Of a stretch of 40,872 nt of DNA, positions 28,520 to 36,990 are shown one piece after another. A program made the translations under genes and the position numbers. The notes beneath the pieces are model-generated. The model did no database searches, was not told where the DNA came from, and worked only from the letters and a program-made list of their open reading frames with translations. Within the stretch, counting starts at the first letter, position 1; each line of letters begins with the position of its first letter. Source of the DNA: Sphingomonadales bacterium. Lineage in GTDB: Bacteria > Pseudomonadota > Alphaproteobacteria > Sphingomonadales > Sphingomonadaceae. The stretch is from the NCBI GenBank assembly GCA_025360285.1, contig JANYCM010000228.1, positions 1 through 40,872 of the forward strand, given 5' to 3'.

Positions 28520-29305
28520 ATGAATTTTTCGACGCTGCGCTATGACAAGGCCGATCACATTGCGGTGGCGACCTTTGCCACGCCCGGCAATCTGAATGCC
28601 ATTACTGAGGCGCGGCTGGATGATATCGAGGCGGTGCTGGAGGATTGCGAAAGTGATGAGTCGATCGGCGCGTTGATCCTGACCGGGGAGGGGCGGGCGT
28701 TTTGTGTGGGGCTGGATCTTGATCTGCTTGACCGGGCGTTTGCTAATCTGGATTTCTTCGATCGGATTGTCGCCCGGATAAACGCCATCATCACCCGGAT
28801 CGAAAATCTGCCGATCCCGACGATCGTGGCCAATAATGGCTTCACCCGCGCCGGCGGGTTCGAAATCTCGCTGGGGTGTGATTTCATGATTGTCGCCGAT
28901 GAGGCCAAGGTGGGCGATGTCCATACCGATGCCGGGGTGGTGCCGGCGTGTGTCACCCTGCGGCTGCGGCGCCGCGTGGGCGACATGCGCGCCAAGCAGA
29001 TTTTATGGACGGCGCAATGGTATCAGGGGCAGGCGGCGGTGGACATCGGCCTTGCCATCAAGTCTGTGCCGCTGGCGAATTTGCTCGATGAAGCGCGGGC
29101 CTTTGCCAGGACGCTGGTGGACAAGCCGCGGCCCGCTCTGGCGGCGCTGAAGGCGATCATGCGCGACGGCGACGGGTTGAGCGTTGCCGACGGGGCGGCG
29201 CTCGAACTGCGGGCGTTTGCGCATTATAACCGCACCCAGCCATTTGGCCGCGAAGGCTATCGTGCCTTTCGGGAGAAAAGGGTGCCGGCGTGGAAGGCGG
29301 GGTGA
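28520..29305 (+). CDS. enoyl-CoA hydratase/isomerase family protein
   Basis: ALILTGEGRAFCVGLDLDLL; IPTIVANNGFTRAGGFEISLGCDFMIVADEAKVGDVHTDAGVVP. Confidence 0.93.
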   Translation: MNFSTLRYDKADHIAVATFATPGNLNAITEARLDDIEAVLEDCESDESIGALILTGEGRAFCVGLDLDLLDRAFANLDFFDRIVARINAIITRIENLPIPTIVANNGFTRAGGFEISLGCDFMIVADEAKVGDVHTDAGVVPACVTLRLRRRVGDMRAKQILWTAQWYQGQAAVDIGLAIKSVPLANLLDEARAFARTLVDKPRPALAALKAIMRDGDGLSVADGAALELRAFAHYNRTQPFGREGYRAFREKRVPAWKAG

Positions 29306-29347
29306 CGGCTGACCATCTGCTCCCTCCCCCCCCGCGCAGCGGCGAGT

Positions 29348-29449
29348 GGGGATGGCCGGGGTGGGTGTTGCGCCACCACGCGCAAACCCGGCGGCAAAGG
29401 CGCGCCCCCACCCCGACCCTCCCTACTCTCGGTTCGCAAGGGCGAATCG
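29348..29449. repeat. REP/BIME-like cluster of inverted repeats
   Basis: GGATGGCCGGGGTGGG (29350-29365) vs CCCACCCCGACCCTCC (29407-29422), 14/16 inverted match; TTGCGC-N6-GCGCAA (29368-29385); CGGTTCGC-N4-GCGAATCG (29430-29449). Confidence 0.6.
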
Positions 29450-29454
29450 GGGGG

Positions 29455-31182
29455 GTGGGAGACGTAAGGCAGGTCGTCGCGGTGCTGTCCCTGGTGCTGG
29501 GCCTGCTGTTGTGGCCTGTTGCTGCCACTGCCCAAACCGCCGCCCCGCCCGCCGCTGAACGCTGCCAGGCGCTGGCCGGGGATCGCTTTGCCGGGCTGCC
29601 GGGGGCGCCGACGCAGATTGTCAGCGCTACCTACCGCGCTGCTGCAAACGGCAAGGTCGCGGCGTGCGTTGTCGAGGGCTATGTCGCCCCCACCGTCAAT
29701 TTTGCCATGTTGCTGCCGGCGGACAATTGGAACGGCCGCTATCTGGTGCGCGGCTGCGGCGGCAGTTGCGGGACGGTGGCGGTGGAACTCGCCTGTGCCA
29801 GCCATTTGCGCGATGGCTATGCCTGTCTGCACACCGACATGGGGCACCGGTCGACGCTGATCGACAATATCTGGGTGAAGGATAACCTTCAGGGCCTGGT
29901 TGATTTCGGCTATCGTGCCACGCATGTGACGACCGTTGCCGGGCGCGCCGTGCTGCGGGCGTTTTACGGGGCGGATGCGCGCAAAAGCTATTTCTTCGCC
30001 TGTTCGACCGGCGGGCGGCAGGGGCTGATCGAGGCGCAGCGTTTCCCGGAGGATTTTGACGGGATCGTGGCCATCGCGCCGGCCAGCATGGCGCCGTTCG
30101 GCAACCGCAAGGCCGCAAGCGTTGCCGATGTCGATGGCTTCAACACCGGCGTGAACGGGCTGCCGACCCTGCCCAACCGCAAGACCCTGCTGCTCCACCG
30201 CGGCGCCGTCGCGGCGTGTGACAAGGGTGACGGGATCATGGACGGCCTGATCGGCGACCCGGAACAGTGCGGCTTCAAGCCGGCGGCGTTGCTGTGCAAA
30301 ACGGGAGACAGCGCTGATTGCCTGACCGCGGCGCAGGTTGCGGTCGCCGACAAGATTTACCGGCTGCACGGCGCCATGCCGGGCAGCGAATTCAACTGGA
30401 TCGGCAATTATCTGCGCAACGCGACATTGCCCGGCGAAACCTCGCAGCCAGTGTTCGACCTGGCCATCGGCCGCGGCGACCCGGCGACGATCGAAACGCT
30501 CAACACGCCGAACAACCCCGATCTGCGGCCGTTCCGCGATAATGGCGGCAAATTGATCCTGGTCCACGGCTGGGCCGATCACAGTGTCATGCCGCCGCCG
30601 ACGCTGGATTATTATCAGACGGTGGAGCGCACCATGGGCGGGCCGGCGCCGACGCGGGCCTTTGCGCGGCTGTTCATGATCCCCGGCATGGACCATTGTG
30701 CCGGCGGGGAAGGCGCCTATGCGATCAATTACATGGCGGCGATCACCGATTGGGTGGAGGGCGGCAAAGCCCCGGAAGCGCTGCGCGGTATCCACCCGGT
30801 GGCAGGGGCACCGCTGGACTATTTCGGCGTCGATCTGCCGTTTCTGGACCCGAAATACATCGCCTTTCAGCGCGACCATCAGGCCTATCCGGGGCGCAGC
30901 GTGGCGGTGAAGGGTGCTGCCGTTGTCGCCGCGCCGCTGCCCGCCAGGCCATTGGCGCAGGCACTGGCCGAGGCGGCGATCAATGGCGAGCGCACCGGCA
31001 CCGCGGCGGGCTTTCCGCGCCGCAGCGTGCTCAATTTGGTGCTCAAATCGATGTGGGAGGTGCTTTATCGCTCACCCGCGACGCTGGCTGAACAACAGGC
31101 GGCGTTGGCGGCGCTGACCGGCCTGCCACCGGTTGCGGCCGAGGCGGTGCTGCGCATGCGCGCCGAACTGGCACTGAATTAG
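29455..31182 (+). CDS. tannase/feruloyl esterase family protein, exported
   Basis: Signal-peptide-like VVAVLSLVLGLLLWPVAATAQT; FFACSTGGRQGLIEAQRFPEDFDGIVAIAP (CS motif) and IPGMDHCAGGEGAY (HC motif) fit the CS-D-HC tannase pattern. GTG start at 29455 or 29482. Confidence 0.9.
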   Translation: MGDVRQVVAVLSLVLGLLLWPVAATAQTAAPPAAERCQALAGDRFAGLPGAPTQIVSATYRAAANGKVAACVVEGYVAPTVNFAMLLPADNWNGRYLVRGCGGSCGTVAVELACASHLRDGYACLHTDMGHRSTLIDNIWVKDNLQGLVDFGYRATHVTTVAGRAVLRAFYGADARKSYFFACSTGGRQGLIEAQRFPEDFDGIVAIAPASMAPFGNRKAASVADVDGFNTGVNGLPTLPNRKTLLLHRGAVAACDKGDGIMDGLIGDPEQCGFKPAALLCKTGDSADCLTAAQVAVADKIYRLHGAMPGSEFNWIGNYLRNATLPGETSQPVFDLAIGRGDPATIETLNTPNNPDLRPFRDNGGKLILVHGWADHSVMPPPTLDYYQTVERTMGGPAPTRAFARLFMIPGMDHCAGGEGAYAINYMAAITDWVEGGKAPEALRGIHPVAGAPLDYFGVDLPFLDPKYIAFQRDHQAYPGRSVAVKGAAVVAAPLPARPLAQALAEAAINGERTGTAAGFPRRSVLNLVLKSMWEVLYRSPATLAEQQAALAALTGLPPVAAEAVLRMRAELALN

Positions 31183-31370
31183 AACGCGATGACGTCAGAT
31201 GGCACCACCATGATTGCCCTGCGGGCAACTCCTTCGGGGCGGTGCTGCTTTCGGCGCGTGGCAGCGTCACTCGTCGGCGGCGATGGGCTGCATCGACGCT
31301 TTCCTCGCTCCTCGCCACGCACCAAAATCAGCACCGTCCTGGCGATCCCATCTAACGTCATCACGCTCCA
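31180..31370. repeat. large imperfect palindromic element (MITE/REP-like)
   Basis: Terminal arms 31180-31202 vs 31348-31370 (19/23 inverted match); internal arms 31238-31262 vs 31314-31338 (21/25); central AGCGTC 31263-31268 / GACGCT 31295-31300 (6/6); sub-hairpin TTGCCC-TGC-GGGCAA 31214-31228. Confidence 0.75.
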
Positions 31371-31380
31371 GGGGACATAA

Positions 31381-32241
31381 GTGACCGGCTATATCGACAT
31401 CGTCTGCAACATCTACACGCCAGAAGCTGTCGCCAATGGCTGGACCGGGCTGGATGATGATTTCAAGCGCCAGGTGCGCATGGCGCCCGCCATGTTCGGC
31501 GGGGTCAGCACCGATGATTATCTGCGCAAGATGGACCGTGCCGGGATCGAACGATCGCTGCTGATCGCGGTGCGCGCCGGCGATTTGCGGGTTCGCGGGT
31601 CATGGGAGATTCCCTATCAGGTCATCGCCGACATGGTGGCGGAACATCCGGACCGCTTTTCGGGGCTGGCGGGGATCGACCAGACGCGGGGCATGGAACA
31701 GCTCCGCGACCTGGAGTGGGCGGTGAGCGAACTCGGCTTTGTCGGCGCGCACTGGTATCCGCATTGGTTCGGCTGCCCACCCGACGCGGCGCAGATCTAC
31801 CCGGTCTATGCCAAATGCTGCGAGCTGGATGTGCCGATCATGATGCAGGTCGGCCAGAATCTGGTCTATTCCAAGGAACGCCGCCTGCCTTCGGTGGCGC
31901 GGCCGATCCTGCTCGATCAGGTCGCCATCGATTTTCCGGAACTGAAGATCATCGGCATCCATATCGGCGTGCCCTGGACCGATGAAATGATCGCCATGTG
32001 CTGGAAGCATGACAATATCTTTTCGGCTGGCGACGCCTATGCGCCGAAGCACTGGCCGCCCGCCTATGTCCGCTATGCCGACAGCTATGGCAGCCACAAG
32101 ATATTGTTCGGCACCGATTGGCCGGTAATCGACCCCGAACGCGCGGTGGCCGAAGTCGCGGCGCTGGGTCTGCGGCCGGCGAGCCATGCAAGGCTGATGC
32201 GCGAAAACGCCCTGGCGGTATTCAGCCGGTTGCCGCGATGA
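31381..32241 (+). CDS. amidohydrolase-2 (ACMSD-like) family protein
   Basis: GTG start; TIM-barrel pattern DRAGIERSLLI, HPDRFSGLAGID, LKIIGIHIGVPW, KILFGTDWPVIDPERA, ENALAVF. Confidence 0.88.
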   Translation: MTGYIDIVCNIYTPEAVANGWTGLDDDFKRQVRMAPAMFGGVSTDDYLRKMDRAGIERSLLIAVRAGDLRVRGSWEIPYQVIADMVAEHPDRFSGLAGIDQTRGMEQLRDLEWAVSELGFVGAHWYPHWFGCPPDAAQIYPVYAKCCELDVPIMMQVGQNLVYSKERRLPSVARPILLDQVAIDFPELKIIGIHIGVPWTDEMIAMCWKHDNIFSAGDAYAPKHWPPAYVRYADSYGSHKILFGTDWPVIDPERAVAEVAALGLRPASHARLMRENALAVFSRLPR

Positions 32242-33740
32242 AGCCGGCGACCTTTCGCTCGATGACCTTTGGCGACGCGATCCGCGCGGCGGCGGGGCGC
32301 GATCCCGGCAAGACGGCGATTATCTATGGGGCCGAGACCCGAACCTTCGGCGAACTGGCGTCGCGCATCGCGGCGCTGCGCGACGCCGCCATCACGGCAT
32401 TGGGCGTCGCCAGGGGTGACAATGTCGCCATTATTTCGCGCAACGCCATCGAGTTCATCGAGATCGTCGCCGGGCTGCCCGATGCCGGCGCCGCCGTTGC
32501 CACCATCAACCCGCGTCTCGCCGCGCCGGAGATTGCCGCCCATCTGGAAGATTGCGGCGCCGGCATCGTATTTGTCGATGCAGCGTCGCGTGCTGCCGTC
32601 GAGGCCGCTGCGCCCGGCGCCCGCATCGTCGAAATAGGCGCGGGCTATGAAGCGTTGCTCGCGGCCAGTGCCGCACCGCCATCCCTGCCGCAAATCAATG
32701 AATGGGACGCCTGGACCATCCCCTATACCAGCGGCACCACCGGCAAGCCCAAGGGCGTCATCCTGTCCCACCGCTCACGGATGCTGGTCGGGCTGATCTG
32801 CGCCTCGGAATTCGGCTGTTTCGGGCCCGACGACCGCTTCCTCGCCATGACGCCGATGAACCATGGCGGCGGGCTGGGCTTTCCGGCGGGTATCTTGTCG
32901 TTGGGCGGCTCGATCGAAATCCTCGACAAATTCGAACCCGAACTGGTGCTGGACCGGTTGAAGCATGGCGGCATCACCGGCGTCTTCATGGTGCCGACGC
33001 ATTTCCAGATGATTTTCGCGCTCCCCCCCGAAGTGTTGGCCACATACGCCCAGCCACCGATCAAAGCGATCCTCGCCAACGCGGCGCCGCTGCCGCAGGC
33101 GATGAAGGAGAAGATCATTCCTTATTTTGGCGCGACTGTGCTCAATGAACTTTATGCCGCCACCGAAACCGGTCTGGTCTGCAACCTGCGGCCCGCCGAC
33201 CAGTTGCGCAAGGAACGCTGCGTCGGCACCACCTTTGCCCATGTCGAGGCCGAAGTGCGCCGCGCGGACGGCAGCCTCTGCGACGCGGACGAGGTCGGCG
33301 AACTCTGGTCGCGCTCGCCGGTCCTGTTCAGTGGCTATTGGAACCGGCCCGAGGAGACCGCGAAGGCGGTCAATGACGGCTGGGTGTCGGTCGGCGACAT
33401 GGCACGGCGCGACAGCGAGGGCTTCCTCTATATCGTTGACCGGCTGAAGGACATGGTCATCTCGGGCGGGGTCAACATCTACCCGCGCGAGATCGAGGAA
33501 GTGCTGTTCACCCACCCGGACATCGCCGATGTCGCGGTGATCGGCGTCCCCGACGAAACCTGGGGCGAGCGCCTGAAGGCCTATGCCGTCGCGCCGGGGC
33601 TGACGTTGGCGGCGCTGACGGCGCATTGCACCGGCAAGATCGCCGCCTATAAAATCCCGCGCGAACTGGCACTTGTCGAAACCCTGCCGCGCAATGCCAA
33701 TGGCAAGGTGCTGAAGACCGAATTGCGCGCCCGTGGCTGA
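32238..33740 (+). CDS. AMP-dependent acyl-CoA synthetase/ligase
   Basis: YTSGTTGKPKGVILSHRSR; GYWNRPEETAKAVNDGWVSVGDMARRDSEGFLYIVDRLKDMVISGGVNIYPREIEEVL; NANGKVLKTELR. ATG overlaps the upstream stop. Confidence 0.97.
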   Translation: MKPATFRSMTFGDAIRAAAGRDPGKTAIIYGAETRTFGELASRIAALRDAAITALGVARGDNVAIISRNAIEFIEIVAGLPDAGAAVATINPRLAAPEIAAHLEDCGAGIVFVDAASRAAVEAAAPGARIVEIGAGYEALLAASAAPPSLPQINEWDAWTIPYTSGTTGKPKGVILSHRSRMLVGLICASEFGCFGPDDRFLAMTPMNHGGGLGFPAGILSLGGSIEILDKFEPELVLDRLKHGGITGVFMVPTHFQMIFALPPEVLATYAQPPIKAILANAAPLPQAMKEKIIPYFGATVLNELYAATETGLVCNLRPADQLRKERCVGTTFAHVEAEVRRADGSLCDADEVGELWSRSPVLFSGYWNRPEETAKAVNDGWVSVGDMARRDSEGFLYIVDRLKDMVISGGVNIYPREIEEVLFTHPDIADVAVIGVPDETWGERLKAYAVAPGLTLAALTAHCTGKIAAYKIPRELALVETLPRNANGKVLKTELRARG

Positions 33741-35055
33741 TGACAGCGCCGCGCCGGCTGGCCGCTATGGTTGGTACGTCGTCTTCGTCCTCATCATCGC
33801 CTATAGCTTTGCCTATATCGATCGCACCATTCTCACCCTGATGGTGGCGCCGATCCGGGCCTCGCTGCAGATCAGCGATGTCCAGCTCAGCTTGCTGCAT
33901 GGCCTGGCCTTTGCGGTCTTCTACACCGTGCTCGGCATCCCCATTGGCCGGCTGGTCGATCGCCGCCGGCGCACCACGATCATTGCCGTCGGCATCGCGC
34001 TGTGGAGCGTGATGACCGCGCTGGGCGGCCTCGCCCGCAGTTTCGGCACCATGTTCGCGGCGCGCATCGGCGTCGGCGTTGGCGAGGCGGCGCTGTCACC
34101 GGCGGCCTATTCGATGCTCAGCGACTGGTTCCAAGGCAAGGCGCTGACGCGGGCGCTCAGCTGCTATTCCGCCGCTATCTATATGGGTGGCGGGCTGGCG
34201 CTGATGGCCGGCGGCACCCTGATCGCCCATGTATCGGCCATTCCGATGCCGGGACTCGATGATGCCGAACCGTGGCGCAAGGTCTTCGTCCTCGTCGGGC
34301 TGCCGGGGCTGGTCGTTGCGCTGCTGGTGCTGACCTTGCGTGAACCGCCGCGCCGCGGTGTCACCGATGCCGCCATCCCGGCCTTTGGCGATGTGTTGCG
34401 CTATCTGCGCCAAAACGGTGCGGCCTATGGCTGGCTGATCGCCGGCCTGTCGATTGCCAGCATCATGTGGAATGGCGTCGCCGCCTGGGTGCCGTCGCAC
34501 TTCATCCGCAACCATGGTTGGACCGCCACCGATGTCGGGCTGCGCTATGGGGCGGCGCTGTTCGTCTTCGGCACGTCGGGCATCATATCGGGGGGCTGGC
34601 TGGCGGGCCGTTGGCGCGATGCCGGGCACCAGGACGCCAATGTACGGGTCGGCATCGTGTCGGCGCTGGCAGCATTGCCGTTCGGCGTGGCGGCGATGAC
34701 GATGGCTGGTCCCTGGGCTTGTCTGGCGCTGCTGTGTCCCTATCTGTTCGCCGGGGCCATGCCCTATGGCGCCGCTGCGGCGGCGTTTCAGGAAATTACG
34801 CCGAACCGCATGCGCGGCCAGATCTCGGCGATCTACCTGTTCGCGCTCAACCTTGCCGGCATCGGCCTCGGGCCGACGCTGGCCGCTCTGATGACCGAGC
34901 ATCTGTTCGGGGCGGACACCGCCGTGCGCTGGTCGCTTGTCGTGCTGATAGCGGTCGCGGCACCGCTGTCGGCGCTGTGCCTGTGGCGGGCCTGTGCGCC
35001 CTATCGCCGGGCGCTTGTCGCGCGTCTTATTCCTGGGCCGCCTCCCGCGCCATGA
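33733..35055 (+). CDS. MFS transporter
   Basis: GTG start; SFAYIDRTILTLMVAPIRASLQISDVQLSLLHGLAFAVFYTVLGIPIGRLVDRRRR, 12-TM MFS pattern. Confidence 0.93.
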   Translation: MADDSAAPAGRYGWYVVFVLIIAYSFAYIDRTILTLMVAPIRASLQISDVQLSLLHGLAFAVFYTVLGIPIGRLVDRRRRTTIIAVGIALWSVMTALGGLARSFGTMFAARIGVGVGEAALSPAAYSMLSDWFQGKALTRALSCYSAAIYMGGGLALMAGGTLIAHVSAIPMPGLDDAEPWRKVFVLVGLPGLVVALLVLTLREPPRRGVTDAAIPAFGDVLRYLRQNGAAYGWLIAGLSIASIMWNGVAAWVPSHFIRNHGWTATDVGLRYGAALFVFGTSGIISGGWLAGRWRDAGHQDANVRVGIVSALAALPFGVAAMTMAGPWACLALLCPYLFAGAMPYGAAAAAFQEITPNRMRGQISAIYLFALNLAGIGLGPTLAALMTEHLFGADTAVRWSLVVLIAVAAPLSALCLWRACAPYRRALVARLIPGPPPAP

Positions 35056-35494
35056 CGGCCGCCTTGATCCGCACCGATCTCAGCGCGATCTGCACTTCAT
35101 ACAGGAACAGCATCAGACCGGCGATCAGCAGCGCCATGGCGGTGATGAACAGGATCGCCACCACCCCGGTCCAGCGCATCGGCATCAGATCGCCGATGAA
35201 CAGCACGGCGACGACAACACAGACCAGCAGCGCCGACAGGGTGCACAGCGCAATGGCGCGGTTGGTCGCGCCCATGCGCTTGTCGAGCACGCCGAGTTCG
35301 GCAATCGCTTCCTGGCGGCGCAGTGACGGATAGCCCGGTATATCGGCCTCCAGCTTGCGGGCGCGATCGGTGACGCGGCCAAGCCGCGCCGCCAGCACAT
35401 TCAAAATGGCGCCGATGCCCGACAGCAGGAACACCGGCGCCACTGCTAACTGGATGTTGTGGGCAATATCGTTGACGGGTCCGAAAATGGCCAT
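35027..35494 (-). CDS. DUF2721 family membrane protein
   Basis: HNIQLAVAPVFLLSGIGAILNVLAARLGRVTDRARKLE; converges on and overlaps the MFS gene by 29 bp. Confidence 0.85.
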   Translation of the reverse strand: MAIFGPVNDIAHNIQLAVAPVFLLSGIGAILNVLAARLGRVTDRARKLEADIPGYPSLRRQEAIAELGVLDKRMGATNRAIALCTLSALLVCVVVAVLFIGDLMPMRWTGVVAILFITAMALLIAGLMLFLYEVQIALRSVRIKAAVMAREAAQE

Positions 35495-35719
35495 GCTTTC
35501 GAATGGCGCAAGCGCGGGATGCGCACAAGCCGGACACGGGAGAATCCGCCAGCAAATCGCCGTCCCGGTGGCGCCGGCGCCGCGCGTCTGTAGCGCGATC
35601 ATGCCGACCCTGCGCTGTTGCGGAAAATTAATGTCCGAAATGCTAAGGCTGCAATGTCAGTCGGATAGGGCACCCACCGGCGATCACGCCCTGCTGGCCA
35701 TGGCCGGCTAGATCGGCCA

Positions 35720-35737
35720 TTGTAACAAAAATCTCAC
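35720..35737 (+). promoter_or_regulatory. Pho-box-like site upstream of pstS
   Basis: TTGTAACAAAAATCTCAC vs CTGTCATAAAACTGTCAC: 13/18 by eye, about 78 bp upstream of the pstS ATG. Confidence 0.55.
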
Positions 35738-35814
35738 ATACCGGTGCAAACGAGCCGGTAACCGGTCGCGATCGCCCCGCCCCATATGCTCCGTCTCGAC
35801 TATAAGGACTTTTG

Positions 35815-36846
35815 ATGATCAGCTTTTTCAAACGCGCCGCGCCCGTTCTGCTGCTGGCTGCCGGCGCTGCCTCCGGGGTCCCGGCCCTGGCCGCCGACAT
35901 CACCGGGGCTGGTGCGTCGTTTCCGGCACCGCTGTATGCCAAATGGGGATCGGCCTATAAGGCTGCGACCGGCAACACGCTGAATTACCAGTCGATCGGT
36001 TCGGGCGGCGGGCAGACGCAGATCAAGGCGCGCACCGTTGATTTCGGTGCCAGCGATGATCCGATGAAGCAGGAAGACATTGTCGCCAATGGCCTGGTGC
36101 AGTTCCCGGCTGTGATCGGTTCGGAAGTGCTGATCGTCAACCTGCCCGGCCTCGCCAGCAACCAGTTGAAGCTGACCCCCGATCTGGTCGCCGCTATCTA
36201 CCAGGGCAAGATCAGCAAGTGGAATGATCCCGCCATTCTCGCCGCCAATCCCGGCATCAAGCTGCGGCCGATGCCGATCACCCCGGTCTACCGGTCGGAT
36301 TCGTCGGGCACCACAGCGATCTTCACCAATTATCTGGTCAAGACTGCCGCCGGCTGGACCCTGGGCGCCGGCAAGGCAATCAGCTGGCCGGTCGGCCAGG
36401 GCGGCAAAGGCAATGACGGTGTTGCCGGCAACGTCAAGAACACCTCGGGCGCGATCGGCTATGTCGAATATAATTATGCCGCGGCCAACAAGCTGACGAC
36501 CACCAAGCTTAGCAATGCGGATGGCAAGTTCATTGATCCGACGCCGGTGTCCTTCAATGCCGCCGCGGCGCAGGCTGATTGGAGCAAGGCCAAGCACGGG
36601 GTGGTCAACATGCTGGCGCTGCCGGGTGCCAATACCTGGCCGATCGTCAGCTCGACGTATATTCTGGTGCCCGCCAAGCCGGCTGATCCGGCCAAGATCA
36701 AGGAAGCGCTCAGCTTCTTCAGCTGGGCCTTCAAGAATGGCGACAAGCTGGCCACGGAACTGGGCTATATCCCGCTGCCGCAGATCGCTGTTGACCAGGC
36801 GCAGGCCAGCTGGGCCGGCGTTAAGGGCGTTTCCATAGCGAAGTAA
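35815..36846 (+). CDS. pstS: phosphate ABC transporter substrate-binding protein PstS
   Basis: ITGAGASFPAPLYAKWGSAYKAATGNTLNYQSIGSGGGQTQIKARTVDFGASDDPM; RSDSSGTTAIFTNYL; GAIGYVEYNYA. Confidence 0.96.
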   Translation: MISFFKRAAPVLLLAAGAASGVPALAADITGAGASFPAPLYAKWGSAYKAATGNTLNYQSIGSGGGQTQIKARTVDFGASDDPMKQEDIVANGLVQFPAVIGSEVLIVNLPGLASNQLKLTPDLVAAIYQGKISKWNDPAILAANPGIKLRPMPITPVYRSDSSGTTAIFTNYLVKTAAGWTLGAGKAISWPVGQGGKGNDGVAGNVKNTSGAIGYVEYNYAAANKLTTTKLSNADGKFIDPTPVSFNAAAAQADWSKAKHGVVNMLALPGANTWPIVSSTYILVPAKPADPAKIKEALSFFSWAFKNGDKLATELGYIPLPQIAVDQAQASWAGVKGVSIAK

Positions 36847-36861
36847 GGCTGAACGGCCGGG

Positions 36862-36883
36862 GCTGGGGTGATGTAGCCCCAGC
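36862..36883 (+). other. intercistronic hairpin between pstS and the porin
   Basis: GCTGGGG (36862-36868) / CCCCAGC (36877-36883), 8-nt loop, no clear U-tract. Confidence 0.5.
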
Positions 36884-36990
36884 ATGGCCGCCAACCGATC
36901 CAAGCGTCGCCAGAGCCGATGTTCCGGCGAACCGAGTTTTCAAACCAGCCGGGGGGCATGGCAATTGCCCCAGCGTCTGAATGAGGGGTT

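Noticed and set aside
29257-30879. 540-aa minus-strand ORF opposite the tannase-like gene
   Set aside because: Arg/Gly/His/Gln-rich shadow translation with no recognisable domain; the plus strand has clear tannase motifs.
31179-31380. Overlapping small ORFs on both strands (61 and 63 aa)
   Set aside because: Explained by reading through the palindromic element 31180-31370; no ribosome-binding site or family match seen.
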